From Macropodus opercularis (taxonomy: Eukaryota; Chordata; Actinopteri; Anabantiformes; Osphronemidae): a stretch of DNA of 64,000 bases. Below are positions 24,252-35,976 of the stretch, in pieces; the first letter of the stretch is position 1; every line of letters begins with the position of its first letter. The notes beneath the pieces are model-generated. The model was not told where the DNA came from, made no database searches, and worked only from the letters and a program-made list of their open reading frames with translations. The DNA lies in the NCBI GenBank assembly GCA_030770545.1, contig CM061109.1, positions 13,686,001 to 13,750,000 on the forward strand. Direction: 5' to 3'. The translations under genes and the position numbers were made by a program.

Positions 24252-27200
24252 CTGGAAGAAACCATTCATTAACATCCAGCAATCATTGCGAGACCCTCTG
24301 CAGTAACATGTAAGACAGATTATATTACCAGTGATGTGCTGGCCTACGAAATCCATGCTAAACAGCTCCTGCCAAGTGTCCCAGAAATTGTCACTGTCAC
24401 AAACCGTTAAGGCTTCTAACATGAATGAAAGAACAAAGAGGTTTATTTACATATGAATAAATAAAATCAATGATTACAGAAAAGCTAAATATAACAGAGC
24501 CAAACAATGTCACAATTTCAAATGTTCTTCCTCTGACAGCTTTATATAAATACATGTTTAAAGTTTTCTTCTGTCTGATGGAAATGCTAAAACATGATAA
24601 TACCACAGTGTGACAGCACATTTCTCACATGGTCAAGCTAATCTTTCAATACCTACATTTAAAATTTCCTGGCACTGCATTAAGCTCACCTTCGTTGTTT
24701 TCAGGTTCGTCTTTTGAGCCGTCACTGAGCTTGTACCGCTCAGACAGTCTGGAGACGGCGTCTGTGAGTGGACTGCTGTCCTCCCCATATTTACACAGCA
24801 GCTGATCTGACAGGACAGGGGAGTTGTTGTCATAGGGAGACACCTCTCCACTAGATGCTTTGAAAGAGTCATTGGACATGCATCTCCCAGTCAGAGTGAA
24901 GGGCTCCTCACATCTAAGGAGGCTTGGTTGACTGCAGGCACAAAAACGGCAGATTGAGTGTCAGGAAATGAAAATATAGGATAAACGCGTTTATCTTGAC
25001 TATTTGGAAACGTAGACAGTGACACACACACACACAAAACAAAGACACGCAACGAGACAAAAGGTGGAGACTCACGAGTGCTGACAGGCCTTTCGCCGCA
25101 GTAAGTAATCCACAACATCGGGATCGGTTTCCAGCAAATTCATCAGCACCTCATTCTGCAGGTCTGGTGGGACCTGGAAGAACCATGTGTCACCAAAGCT
25201 CAGAATAAAGGATGACAGTAGCAAGTCTGAAGTCATATTCTAACCCAACCAGAACCATTCCATTACATATAGAACACGTCTGCATGTTAATTATTTAATG
25301 TCTCTCCGCCCAATACAAATAATCTGTAGGACTGAATCTTCTGCCTCCTTGCTAAAGTGCCCAGTATTTACACAGCGTGTGTAATGTAATACGGCCAGTT
25401 GAAAGAAAAAGATTTTTCCTGTGGTAAGCAGAGAAAATAATTAACAGCAATTTAGAGAAAACTGTATTAATGATGCAGAGAAGACTTTTTGCCTTCTGGC
25501 TTCTTTAATAGATTATTTTCTGAAACTTCATTTAAGTGCATTCCCACTTAAGTTTCTATTGAAATGCAGAGAACACAACATTTATGCGCTTGAACCCAAT
25601 TATTGTGTATAAACAGAAGAGAGGCTGGGATAACACTCTTCAGTGAGGCTTGTCATTTGCCATGCACCAAACAGAGGACTCATTAAACTTCATTTTACAA
25701 GGTTCAGGAGTTAAAAACAAATGGCCTGGATTTCTGTGTTTTACTGTGATACCCTTTGTTCTATTCTCTAAACCTATAAAGTTAATGTTTCACCACTCCA
25801 TTAAGCTTTTTGGTTCTTACCATAAACAGCGTATCGCATGTATTTATCATCCTTTGGACCACACTGATGATGGCGGAACTATCCTCTGCACGAGCAAAGC
25901 TCTGCACCAAAAACTCTTTGTCTGGGTGTTTTTGCTTGTGTAACAGGTTCGGTCCAAATATGGTGGCTAGATTGAGTGATGTCATCTTGTTTCCTGTGAT
26001 CTAAAGAAATAAACAACAGACGTTGGTCATCTGGACAGAATGGTGCAAAATACTGTACATTGACAGGCTAACAACCTAATTACTACATGTTGTGAGACTG
26101 AAAGAAATGTCTTTTCATCTTGTGCACACAACGGAATGACACAGTCCATGTTTTTGGTGGAGGCAGACCTGCTTTGCACCCAGGCCATGTTGGGAATGTG
26201 CACCTAACACAGGCCTGCCATCATCAATAAAGCAGTCTGTGCCTTCTTTTGTTCAAAGAGACCAAGCAGCCCTCTTGTTCTGTATTGCAGCATGTATGCT
26301 CCAGGCCCAAGGCCAAGAATAAACTGGTTTTAAATCCGTGGGAAACTATTAATCTCCATTGTGAGGATTAGTACTCAAAAAATAAGATTAACACAAAAGA
26401 TAAGCATTACAACATTACAAGGAACTACAGGCTTTGGTTTACAAGAAGTGATGACTTGATAAGTGCCCAGTTTTGCAGGAGAAAGCAATTAATATCCAAA
26501 TATAAATGTAATATCTGAATATGTATGTATATGTAATATATATTAAGTAGAGTGTATAATATAAAATTATACAATATGAAAGTGTGAGTGTGCTGTCCTG
26601 CCACATGATTGAATTACAAATACAGTAAATGTTCAAACTAATTCATTTTTACTCTCAAGTATAAGCAGTAATCGGATTCATAGTTAGTAGAAACCATCCA
26701 GTCACACTTTTTGTTCACAACACATAAACTGCAGGAATAACAGATTAGACGAATACAGAAGCCCCATGTTTGTGTGCTTGTTGTTGTGCAGGCTAATGTT
26801 GGTTGTGCATCATTTTAACAAGATACCCACAAAGGATCATCACGCATAATGTCATTGTGCATTGGCACAGCGCTTTCTTCAAATTAGAGGCTGCAGATGT
26901 AACCCACATCTGTCCTTCTGCCTTGCAGTGACTGTCGGGATTCATCGTAATCACATTCAACTTGCAAAGTGGTTCATTCTTGTTATTGTCTTGTGCTAAT
27001 GTGTACATATACTGCACCGTAAATCTAGTCTTATTACAGGCCACAGAACAGCAGATGTTGCACGCACCTGTCTTTTACGTCACCACACAAACAAGACGTG
27101 CACTTCTTTACCTCTCGTCCGTTATCGTCCACTGTGTCTTCAGCATGTCTGGTTACGGTGGACAACAAGCCGAGGAGGCGCAGCAGAGTGTCGCTGTTAC

Positions 27201-30200
27201 ACGAAGGAAGCAAGAATATGAGGAGCTGGATGGCGCCCTCCTGCTCCGAAGAATCCAGCACTGCAGAAAAAGACCATCAGATGAGGTCAAACTAATCTTT
27301 TTTTACCCTCGTCCTTTTTATGCTGTAAGTGAAGTGCGCTCTTTACACAACGTGTTGATGAAAGCTGTGTAGAGTTCTCTTGTCAGCAGTGGGTCAGGCA
27401 AGTCTCTGAGAAATTCTTTCAGCAAAGCAGCCACGTCATGGACAGTGTGCTCCTCATCCAAGTGCACTTCCCATCCCTGGTCAAACTCCTCACGAAGCTG
27501 AAAGAACAGATAATAATTAATGCTACAAAAATATAGCTCTTGGTGTAGTAGCTGCAATGCATTTACATGTAAAAGTCTAAACAGCAAACACTGTACCTGC
27601 CGTACTCTCTTCTTCGAACTCCCAACGCGGAAAATCCCAACCGTCTGCAGGGCTAAGCAAAGATAAAGATGCTCTCATCTAAATTTATTCCACAGAGATA
27701 TACGTCCATACACAAGCTGCCATGTTACTGTTCGACTTCATACCATATTTTTCCAGGTGCTGGCAGCAGAGATCCACTATTCTGGGCACCTGTCTGTAAA
27801 TAGGGTTCAGGCTAAGCTTTTTGTCATGGCGCTTCTTCCTGTTGCCAGCTCCCTCTTCTGGCAGAGAGAGCTGGAGGGCCTCCAAGAGCCGAGACTGGTT
27901 ATCATCAAGGTCAGTGATGCAATCCACAGACACTCCACCCTGTCAAGCAGATGGGTGACAACTGTATGTTCGGTGAATGGTGTGAGCAATAAAATCATCA
28001 TCATCTACTGAGCAATCATGCAAAAATGTAAACTGTTGTGCACGCACACAGTACCTGTGGCTGTGTAACACCTACCCTCCTGCGTGTTCGCGGAGCTGGA
28101 AGACCTGATTCATTAAGGTTCTCAGACGTGGAACTGAGAGACGAGGTGCTGCTGGAGAACTCTCTGTTGGCCCCTTTGACAGTGGGCGTCAGGTGAAGGA
28201 AGGACAGCATCAATTCAGTTGGGTCGCTGTGTTCCTCCCGCTGGGCATCATGTCGCTGTCTGTGTGTGCGGTCATTGGAAATTACCTGCGACAGCGGAAT
28301 GCCAAACACCTGGGGCACAGTCTCTGCGCGTGCGGTAGGGAAAACAACGAGTTTTACAATGAGCTCCATGGCAACAGGGAAACGATGAATTCAACATTTT
28401 ATATATTTTACTCTCTACCCCATAGTATTTCATGTTCATTTGTGTTATAATAAATCCTGCTGGACATAAGTACAAAGCGAAATGCTAAGAACAGTGTGCA
28501 CTCAGAGAGAGGGAGCACATACTTACTGAAGTGCTTCTGTAAACAAATGGGGAAAAGAGGAAAGAGGGGACTGGTCATGCTGGAGGATAGTTTGTAATGA
28601 ATGAGCCACCACTTAAGATTGTTTTTGTTATTTCCCGACTGCCTGTCTAACAGAGAACATCGCTTTTCAGCCAGATGCTTGCAGTGGGCGAGGCGGTGGT
28701 TGAGAAGATCATGGTGCCCTCTGAGACTGCTCATTTGGTATAAACAGCTGAGAACGCCCGATTCGGAGGGTTTGTTCTGCTTTTGCCACAAGGATCAAGT
28801 ATCTTATCCAGCGCCAGAGGCTGACCAGCCTACACACTGGAGGTTAACATGTGACATCACTCATGGGCTCTCACCACCGAGACGACTAACATTAACGCAG
28901 CTAGGACTAGCACTAAACTTCCATTTTACCGTTTTTGTGTCAGGCTGTAACAGGTCAATACAATGTTCTCAATAAATGGAAGATTCATACAATTCAACTT
29001 ACAGTATACTTCTACTGACCTTTGTCTTTATTCTTCTCTTTGGATAAAGAATCCAGCTTCCTCCTCAGTAGCTTCTTGTGCTTGTGACCACCTGAAAAGA
29101 GCATTAGGGCGCCTGGTTAATATGCTCCAGATCACTTGTGCTCCACTTGATGTTCTCAAGTAATTTCCTGTGTGTGAAGTCAGAATGTTTGAGCATGATC
29201 TGTAGAAAGATAAGGAAGCTAAGGTAAAAATGTTCTCACTCCTTAAATGCTTTCAGTGGGCAGTGACTATTTTGGCATATACTGTAATGAGAAAACAGAC
29301 AAGCTCAAACTGAAATCACACAGCACCTACACAAAAAACAGGACAGAGTGGTATCTTTAGGCATTTTTGCTATTCTGCATGAGTTTCATAAGACATGCTG
29401 TGACAAGCTAATGCCTGTAAGAAAAGAACATCTTGCTAGATAAGCCATGCCTGTGTGAGTGTGTGCTTTAATACATTTGGGGATGGTGATGTGACAGCCC
29501 AGGTCATGATCCCGAAGCAATCGCCTAAAAGCCACATCCTGGAGACGAACCCTCTCCAGCTCTGAGAGGCTTTGCAGAGGGACAGGCTTTGGGCCAATGC
29601 TCTGTCCCGGCACATCCTGGGGACACACATACAGAGACTCACAGTTATCCATGCAACACACCAGATGCAACACTGCCTATAGGCCCATCAGTAGACACGC
29701 CAGCTGCACATTAAAGCATCAGTAATCATCTGCAGCTTCCCTCGAGAGTGACTTACAGCTTATACCGTTAAGACAGTTTGTTTCTGTGTTCAAATGGGAT
29801 TAGTTTTAGTCTTAGCATTAGGAGTTAGTGTTGTACACTTACGCAATCTTGTGTGAGAGAAATTATTTACAGATTGTGTAGATTATTATTGTTCAAGTAT
29901 CTGAAAGTACTGCATCCTAATCTAATACCACACTCGCTAAAACACATGGAATACTTGTTTTAGGCACACACCCAACTGCTTTCTGAATAAAAACACTAAC
30001 CAGTACTTTATTAGTAAACACTGCAAAAAACAGTTTTGAAGGCACTGCACTAATAACGACAAGGCAAATAATCTGATGTGAAATCCTCAACCTTTGAGCA
30101 TCTCCATGCTGGAGATTATGGTGCTTTGATCCAGCAGAGTCAAGCCAATCATATGAGCCATGTTCCAAAGAGGCTTAGTAACTCTTTATCGGGATAAGGC

Positions 30201-33200
30201 TTACACTAAAGTGGCTCACTCCCATTAAATGAGAATTAGGATTGTGCTACTGTGGCATACTTTATTCTGGTGCGCACACGGTATGACAAAGTATAATATA
30301 AATATTACAAACATCTTCTAGCTACTTGTTAGCGGGTGTAACCTCGTGCATATTCGATGGGGATATAATAGGCACCATATTAGCAACTTAACAATTTAAA
30401 ACCAGGGCTAGGACTGTTTTTTCATAATAAATTACTTTACAGTATAGTTTATACTGTAGACCACAAACTGAAACATATGATTCATTTTTAAAAATGCACC
30501 ACTGATTTAGACATCGGATGTCATTTGTTCAACACTCCAGCTTACTCACCAGTATATCTGTTGCCTGTTAGCTGCCTACTTGAGTAATTATCGGTGTCTT
30601 CAGCACAGGTCCAGATCTCATTCCCATTATACATTTACATAAATAAACTGCACCAGTGACAGAAACCAGGTCAGACACAAACTGGACACTGGGTGTGAGG
30701 GACCAGAGTACATGAATCCGCCCCACACAGCTAAATACTGCTATTCTCTATTCTCCATTCTAGCATGAAGCATCATCCACATCAAGTAAAGTAAAGTGGC
30801 AGTAGTACACAAGCAATGTGAAATGCAGTGACTGTGTCATGTTTCTGTTACTTAACCATGTTTTACTTAACAGTTTGAGAGTGGAAACTTCCGTCTGATC
30901 CAACCCCACAGTCATGCTCTGACAGCAAAACGAAATCATTACATCAAAGCTTATTACGCACGGACCTTCACAACAGGCCTGGTGAATCATGTTCAGACAC
31001 AACACACAACCCCTATGTGCAGCACTAGAATGGTCCACACCTACTGTACATCTTATTGTAAATAAGATATAAGATTAATATAAGAACAAATATAATAGAA
31101 ACATTACAAAAAAAGTTGTCACATGGACAGAAATGACAACCAAAAGCTCTTCCTTGCTGTTACAGGAGAAGTCACTGTTAAAGCTGGGGAACTTATTGTT
31201 TCTTATTTTACTCTATTTATGAAGTGAAAATATGTATCTTGCTTCTTGCTGGAGCATCTGACCTCGTAGAAAGAAATGTTTAAAGCCTTCAATCAAGCCT
31301 GTGTTTGTTGTTTGTCTAGCAAACCTACTATAACCTCTGACGGCTGAGCAACACCTAATGTTAAGTGAAACCCACAGAGCTGTTGTTTGCTCTCCTTGGA
31401 GCACAATGTCAGGAAACGTGTGAGGTAGTTCATGCAGGACCATGTAGTTAGACTGAAAACTCAGATTGCATTAATCAAGTGTACTTGAACCAGATCCAGA
31501 GAGCTGAGCTATACTCGCTGGTGCTCAGGAAGCCGCATGGGAGTTCCCACCAAAACACTGTCTGCGTTATCCTTTGTTTAGTTCCACTGCTACTTAAGCA
31601 TTAAATATTTAAAACTGCAAGTCTACAAATCTATCATCATTTGCCTTGTCACCCTTTTTTAGCAGTACACACACACACAAAAGGTCAAATTACTCACATG
31701 TCAACAAAAAAGTCATTGTGCTCTACAGACTAAGCTGCGCATTGTTTGATATATTTACAGACGATCTTTGCTGTTTCTCTTAACTTTTAAGGCAACATCA
31801 TGCAAAAAATGAGCAAATGTTTTTACTGGTTTAAAGTGGTTTTGACATAGAGCATCGCTCAGGAGCAACGCGGTGAAGCGTAGAGTAGCATTGACATGTC
31901 CTGTATTGTATTATTACTCATCCTCTCTGCGCTCAGCTTGTGACACACACCAGCAACAGCAGCTACTCACGGGACACTTGCTTCGTCGCTCCGGAGAGGA
32001 TTCCCCCATTATCACCCGTAGACCACCGCTTGTTTAAAGCCATCTGCGTCCAGACGGAGCGCTGCACGTAAACGCAGCACCCATGGTCTGAGTGATCTGA
32101 AAGCTGCAGCGAGTCCGGGCAGCGGCTCACGCGCTCTGAGTGACAGGGAGGCGTTCACGGTGCTGCTGCCTGAGTCATAACCAAAACCTCCTCACCTGTA
32201 GCTACACGTTTCATCCAAGAGTTACTCACCCGAGAAGACCTTTACCCTCAGGAAGAGACGCTTTCGTAGTCGTAGCGTAAAACTATAAAAAAGCTTAGAT
32301 CACGACTCGTTGTGCTTCGTTGTGCAGAGTTTTGTAGAATCGCACAACACAGTTTAAAAGCAACTTTATATTATCGCTCCAAATACCACAATACCCATGA
32401 TCCTCAGCAGTCACCGTTGCTATAGAGAGTAAGCCAACGGCGGGAACTACAACAGAATTAAACTAGCTCGCGCTTCCACCGCCTGTCCCTTTAACTACTG
32501 ATGGTATATGCACTAAGAGGTGTCACTCTGACGCATCTCTGCTCAGGGTGCGTCTCTGTAGTTCTGCATTCAAATGAATCTGAAGAAGTCACCATACACC
32601 AGCTTAGTCATTGGCACTGCCTGCAAAACATTACTTATTTAAGTTGTTGTTGTTTATATGTTACAGTATTTAAGACATTATTCAGACGAAAACACAGTAG
32701 ATCCAGTCAGGTATAACTGGAACATTATTTATACTTGCCCTTTTTTTTAGTTTTATTATTAAAGTATATCATCTAACTAAACTAATATAATTGTAATATA
32801 AATGGGTTTAGAATGTAAATGTGTGTAAATGTGAAGGCACCTGAATGCTTTATGAGGCCACTGTACATTTCAACTTGCATTTAACAAAGTCAATTTCCTT
32901 TTGTCAGATCCAAGTGGCTTTGTAGAACAGAGCAGTTCTGAGCGCCTTCCCCTTCGGGCTGTCTCTCCCGTCTCTCCTCTCTCCAGAGCTCAAAGGAATT
33001 AAGATGACTTTCCATCTAAACACTCCAGCAGCACTGTTCTCTCAGATGGCTCACTTATTCTGCATCATTAAATTATTCCACCTATGCAGCACATGCTCTG
33101 CAGAAGCCACAGGAAGCTCAGATGGTCTCTATACAACATCATGGTTTTTCTGCTACAAACTGAATGAATATTTCTGTGTTGATGCTTCCTATACCTTGTG

Positions 33201-35976
33201 TTAAGATGAATGTTAAGAAAGAATATACCTTTGATTAATATAAGCAAAAAATCAACAAGCATGAGTCAAGAGTAATTCTGGTGCCCAGACAACAGCTGGA
33301 TGCACAATAAATATTTAATCTAAAGATAAAATATTATTTAAATGCTACAACATATATACATGTATATGTTCTGGATTAGAAAATACCCAAATCTACTGTA
33401 TGGGTTCTGTTTATCTTTAATCCATGTCCCAGATGTTGTTCTCATTCAGCCATTACATCACTACATCAGAACAATGAACAACTCCCTCTGAAGAGGAAAG
33501 GTTCCTGGGTTTACCAAAGGGCAATATTTTCCCATCAGGAGGCCTGTCCAAAAACAGCCCCAAATTGTTACATGAAATCAGTTTTAACGGAATGGGCCTG
33601 TAACCAATGCTGGGTGCTTATGTGGATCAGAAGAACGAGCTGTGATCAGTGGCCTCAGTTGGTAAAGACCTGAAATGTGATGCTAATGCTGCTCATTAAT
33701 AACCTAACAGCCTATTTGAAGCAATTTGCACAGGTCATCAGTCAGAGCCAGGCAACGATTCAAACATATGGGCAGCTTAGGGGAACCACTTAACCCAACT
33801 GCAAACTATGGGACTATGGGAGAAAGCAGGCACAGCTGGTATATTCAAATGCTCCCACCCCAGTCAAAAACGTAAAGCAAATTTTTCTTCATCTAAGCTT
33901 AAACAAATCACGTCAGCTATGTGGCCTCAATCAGATGCCAGAAAAATAATGTGCAAATGGCTTGATGTAGAAAAACGATGTTCCACCTCTGTAGACCTAC
34001 CTGCCCTCTTATCAGGCACAGCCTGGATGCTGTGTAGGTGCAGGTTACATGTAAATGCAGGATGCATGCAATTGCCTGCCATGCAACAGGACAGTCTTCT
34101 GTGGGAAGAGAATTTTGCCTGAGGGACTGTAGCCAAGGATCAGGTCATGTTGCTCTACTGTGAGAAATAAGCGTTGAGGCTTTCTTCATGTAAACCAGAT
34201 GTCTCTGCCTTTCGTCACAACTCAGGCCCATGGTGCGTACACCTCTAGTTGAACACAGTCATGTTGCACCTATGGAAAATGAGCTCATTTTACATAACAA
34301 TCACTTTTTAAACGAGGCAAATGCCGCGTTTTGATGCCAGGATCGTGCTCCGTCGTGCTGATCGTCTGATTCATACACACAGACATGTGACAGAGCTTAT
34401 CCTCGGCCAGACTCCAGACCTCAACTGGCAGACGCTCAACGCATCGCAATGACAGGTTTCCATTGATTACAGGATCATTACGGGCAGAATGTAGCGATTG
34501 GCAAAAAGAAACGGAAAAGCACGTACGGTCTGAGGTATAAGCCTTGTAGCACAGCTGAGGTTACTGGGTGGAGTTGCACCAGTGCAAAAGGGGAAATACT
34601 GTCAACCTGACTTCACCAGTGTTATTGTGACTGTTTCTTAGATACTGTTATCCCTAAATGAACCTGCACATCTGCACAACCAGAAAATGTGCCTTTCATT
34701 AGTGGCTTGGTTTGAGGTTCACATTCAGTAATGTACTAAATTATTGCTGGCGTAAACCGATAATGTGGTCATGTGAGAAGTCAGACAGACTGGTGTTCAG
34801 TAGAACTAGAGTTGTCTGAAGGTCTCATATTAATTGAGAATAACGAAATCCAGAATATTTTGAAACCAATGAAAATGGCCCATTAATGCGTTTCACCAAG
34901 TCAATAAGTTATATAAATATTTTCTACTAATCCAGCTCTACTAGGTTTTTGCAGATTGTAGGCCTCATCAATTTGGGCTTGGACTGACACACAGAAGACC
35001 TATGCATTGGTAATGTCCCTGAATGCATCAGAGCACAAAGCAATGTCCTCAGTGTGTTGAAGAGAGGCTTCAACACTAAAGACACAATAACCAACATAAC
35101 GAGACCTGTGAGTCATTTCGATTATACTAAGCCAAAGGTGACGGATAAACAACATTAATGTAAAAGAGGCTGATTACTAGCAAAAAAACCTGCAAGTGGC
35201 CACTTTAGAATAATATAATGACTATTAACAGGTAGACAACACCTTCTTTCAGATCTCGACCTTTAATTAGTCTGTTCATTTGTTTGTGTCATCCGTGTTA
35301 AAAGACGTTTTTCTGACATCACTTCATCAAAGACAATGAGCTGATTCACTTCTGTGGTCACGCACGAACAAAGTCATAATTTATCAGAGGTTAACACATG
35401 ACGGCTGCTGCTGTCTCTCCCATTTGTCACAGGCGGTTGTGCTGTTGCAATGATCTGAGGACTCGGTTTGGATCTCAACCAATTTCAGAAAATACATTTT
35501 AAAAATCTATCAAAGCACATCTACAATAACGACCACGGGGTAAGACTGACGGGCTGTACTCGCCTTCATCATCTTTTAGGGAATTCCACACACTTCCGGA
35601 ATTTGGACACCGCGCGCACTGTGCGCTTTTACGCTTTAACCCATGTAGCGCTTCACGTATGAAACGAGACCATAAAAGAGTTAAACGGTGTAATTTGTAA
35701 CAAAGCTAAACATTCTGCACCGCGTTGTGACGTCAGTCACGTCGAGTTTGCTAAGTTTCTTAATGTAATTAGTTACATTTCAGACAGGACCTACAATCCT
35801 TTTCGTCATGAAACTAACAGGTCGCCCACCTTATTTGGCGTCTCCTCGGCTTCGGTACCATAGTATCGCACCAGCGCCGGGTCCAAGCTTCTGGTCTGCC
35901 TCAGTTTCCGCTTGGAAACAGTTCTGGGACTGAGCGAGCAGGAGAAAACGCTGCTTAACAATCCTTGAGCGGACAT
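23695..35976 (-). CDS. arhgap6: arhgap6, Rho GTPase-activating protein 6, complete gene
   Basis: Thirteen coding exons on the minus strand: 35976-35830, 29616-29475, 29091-29020, 28323-28076, 27939-27744, 27652-27597, 27497-27347, 27260-27112, 26000-25821, 25173-25076, 24931-24690, 24415-24329, 24251-23695. They total 2325 bases, 774 residues plus stop, and all phases agree. ARHGAP6 stimulates GTP hydrolysis by RhoA and reorganises actin. The RhoGAP domain spans about residues 243-440, with the arginine finger at R277 (GIFRVG) and the LKEFLRDLPDPLL motif, so it should be active. The protein ends DALPETLV, as the human one does. It is about 200 residues shorter than human (974, from memory), mainly because the first exon lacks the long Pro/Ser-rich N-terminal part. 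Exon 7 uses GTAAAG after ACG TTG T; the GTGTAA two bases earlier would break phase. Confidence 0.95.
27112..27939 (-). CDS. arhgap6: arhgap6 RhoGAP domain exons 5-8
   Basis: Exons 27939-27744, 27652-27597, 27497-27347 and 27260-27112 hold the first two thirds of the GAP domain. Exon 5 carries SVDCITDLDDNQSRLLEALQ and NPIYRQVPRIVDLCCQHLE; exon 6 has the catalytic GIFRVG loop and SSKKRVRQ; exon 7 has EEHTVHDVAALLKEFLRDLP; exon 8 has AIQLLIFLLPSCNSDTL. Exon 9 (26000-25821) completes the domain with NKMTSLNLATIFGPNLLHKQ. A Gly-to-Ala change at the exon 5/6 join (EKYA for human EKHG) is the only odd residue near the active loop. Confidence 0.95.
31971..32009 (-). CDS. arhgap6: arhgap6 candidate alternative first coding exon 1b
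   Basis: Inside intron 1 a CpG-rich block (about 31.97-32.3 kb) contains ATG at 32009 in strong context (A at -3, G at +4), encoding MGESSPERRSKCP and ending at a consensus donor CCC|GTGAGT in phase 0. Spliced to exon 2 it gives a 738-residue protein. A more upstream ATG at 32043 (MALNKRW...) is out of frame with this donor and would act as an overlapping uORF, unless the weaker GTGTCC donor seven bases earlier is used. An alternative promoter is inferred, not shown. Confidence 0.45.
32384..32460. promoter_or_regulatory. candidate promoter elements upstream of arhgap6 exon 1b
   Basis: Just upstream (minus strand) of the CpG-rich exon 1b block, CCACAATACCCATGATCCTC resembles the ZNF143/THAP11 promoter motif (ACTACAATTCCCATGATGC-like), and a second GAACTACAAC lies near 32446. 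Such motifs mark TATA-less CpG promoters. The match is by eye and approximate. Confidence 0.3.
35830..35976 (-). CDS. arhgap6: arhgap6 coding exon 1a
   Basis: The exon encodes 49 residues starting MSAQGLLSSVFSCS and including KRKLRQTRSLDPAL, all matching the start of mammalian ARHGAP6, then ends in phase 0 at AAG|GTGGGC. In human the first exon continues for well over 100 further residues; here it stops after TEAEETPNK. The frame is open upstream to 36174 (a Met at 36174), but MSAQ is chosen by similarity. The surrounding 35.8-36.2 kb is CpG-rich, as expected for a promoter. Confidence 0.9.

Larger units (their letters stand above)
29617..35829. other. arhgap6 intron 1
   Basis: Apart from the exon 1b block (31.97-32.45 kb), this 6.2 kb intron shows no gene. 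In mammals the amelogenin gene sits inside the first ARHGAP6 intron; no secretory SCPP-like ORF is present here, in keeping with the lack of amelogenin in teleosts. An inverted repeat ACAGTATA...TATACTGT occurs near 30440-30458. Confidence 0.6.

Noticed and set aside
27341..27350. GTGTAA as the arhgap6 exon 7 donor
   Set aside because: It leaves two spare bases and breaks the frame into exon 8; GTAAAG two bases later gives INTL-L-LDSSEQEG, matching human.
31971..32043. MALNKRW... as the start of arhgap6 exon 1b
   Set aside because: With the consensus GTGAGT donor it is out of frame with exon 2 and ends in a stop soon after the join; only the weaker GTGTCC donor would keep frame, so MGESS at 32009 was preferred.
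33808..34122. 104-codon ORF in arhgap6 intron 1
   Set aside because: Cys-rich appearance comes from repeated TGCAGG/ATGCA-like DNA; no splice sites or family similarity.
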